From an uncultured Clostridia bacterium (GTDB lineage Bacteria > Bacillota > Clostridia > TANB77 > CAG-508): 17,022 nt of DNA. The translations under genes were made by a program, and so were the position numbers. This document shows positions 16,791-17,022 of this stretch, piece after piece. The notes beneath the pieces were generated by a model, which did not search any database, was not told the origin of the DNA, and saw nothing but the letters and a program-made list of their open reading frames with translations. The stretch spans positions 1 to 17,022 of the forward strand of contig CAKPJR010000009.1 in assembly GCA_934162925.1 (NCBI GenBank). The letters run 5' to 3'. Position 1 is the stretch's first letter. Each line of letters opens with the position of its first letter.

Positions 16791-17022
16791 TTATCTTTTT
16801 GCTTTTTCCATATTGTATACAATTTTACCAATAATTTTGTCTGGTACTATTTTACTTAAGAATCTTATCATTTTGTTGTTTCCACCTGGTAATATCATAT
16901 ATTTTCCTTTGAACATATTGTCTATTGCATATCTTGCAACATATCTTGCTGTCATTAATTTTGTTTTGAATTCTACATTTGCTTTTTCTAAGAATGCTGT
17001 TTTTATTGGTCCTGGGCATAGT
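16791..17022 (-). CDS. Short-chain dehydrogenase/reductase, C-terminal 77 codons (5' end outside window)
   Basis: The frame is open from the right edge to the TAA at 16791-16793. The visible part begins LCPGPIKTAFLEKANVEFKT, the C-P-G-P-(V/I)-x-T motif that follows the active-site Tyr/Lys region of classical NAD(P)-dependent short-chain dehydrogenases. It continues with a helix-rich tail (MTARYVARYAIDNMFKGK, then IRFLSKIVPDKIIGKIVYNM) typical of the DltE/YqjQ-like subgroup. The nucleotide-binding fold and catalytic residues lie outside the window, so substrate and activity cannot be judged. Confidence 0.8.
   Translation of the reverse strand, partial: LCPGPIKTAFLEKANVEFKTKLMTARYVARYAIDNMFKGKYMILPGGNNKMIRFLSKIVPDKIIGKIVYNMEKAKR

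Overview
The window is very AT-rich and uses AGA almost exclusively for arginine, with strong AGGAGG-type ribosome binding sites. It carries Gram-positive style surface proteins built from thioester, Cna_B/SpaA, SdrD_B and DUF11 modules. This suggests a low-GC Bacillota, most likely a clostridial, host-associated commensal. The genus cannot be named from the sequence. Every recognisable gene lies on the minus strand, so transcription runs from high to low coordinates.

Layout in transcription order: the C-terminal end of a short-chain dehydrogenase (16791-17022, enters from the right edge); an intergenic stretch of GC-rich palindromic repeats; a patatin-like phospholipase (15707-16543); a 490-bp intergenic region with a candidate regulatory module; a 1659-residue DUF11/SdrD_B surface protein (10237-15217); directly coupled to it, a thioester-domain adhesin of about 2142 residues that is split over two frames (9073-10233 and 3804-9113); a 17-bp stem-loop terminator; a second regulatory region; and a second thioester/Cna_B adhesin that runs off the left edge (1-3337). 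The three surface genes look like a cell-surface adhesion locus. Two of them have a Cys and a Gln-x-Ala-x-Trp motif expected to form an internal thioester able to bond covalently to a host or surface ligand. The Cna_B domains would be isopeptide-stiffened stalks.

The most interesting observation concerns reading frame. Two of the three surface genes change frame by +1, once right after the signal peptide core (15115) and once at the end of the first Cna_B domain (9099). In both places the codon at the break is CGG followed by A, and skipping the C gives GGA and restores the expected protein. I checked every CCG trinucleotide on the plus strand against the gene frames: these two are the only in-frame CGG codons in about 15.6 kb of coding sequence. 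That fits +1 recoding at a CGG codon that is poorly decoded or not decoded at all. Two C insertions (mutations or assembly errors) remain a serious alternative.

A second observation is a 21-bp element (19 of 21 identical) about 100-120 bp upstream of the start codons of both surface transcription units, suggesting common regulation. No rRNA, tRNA, CRISPR array or transposase was seen.
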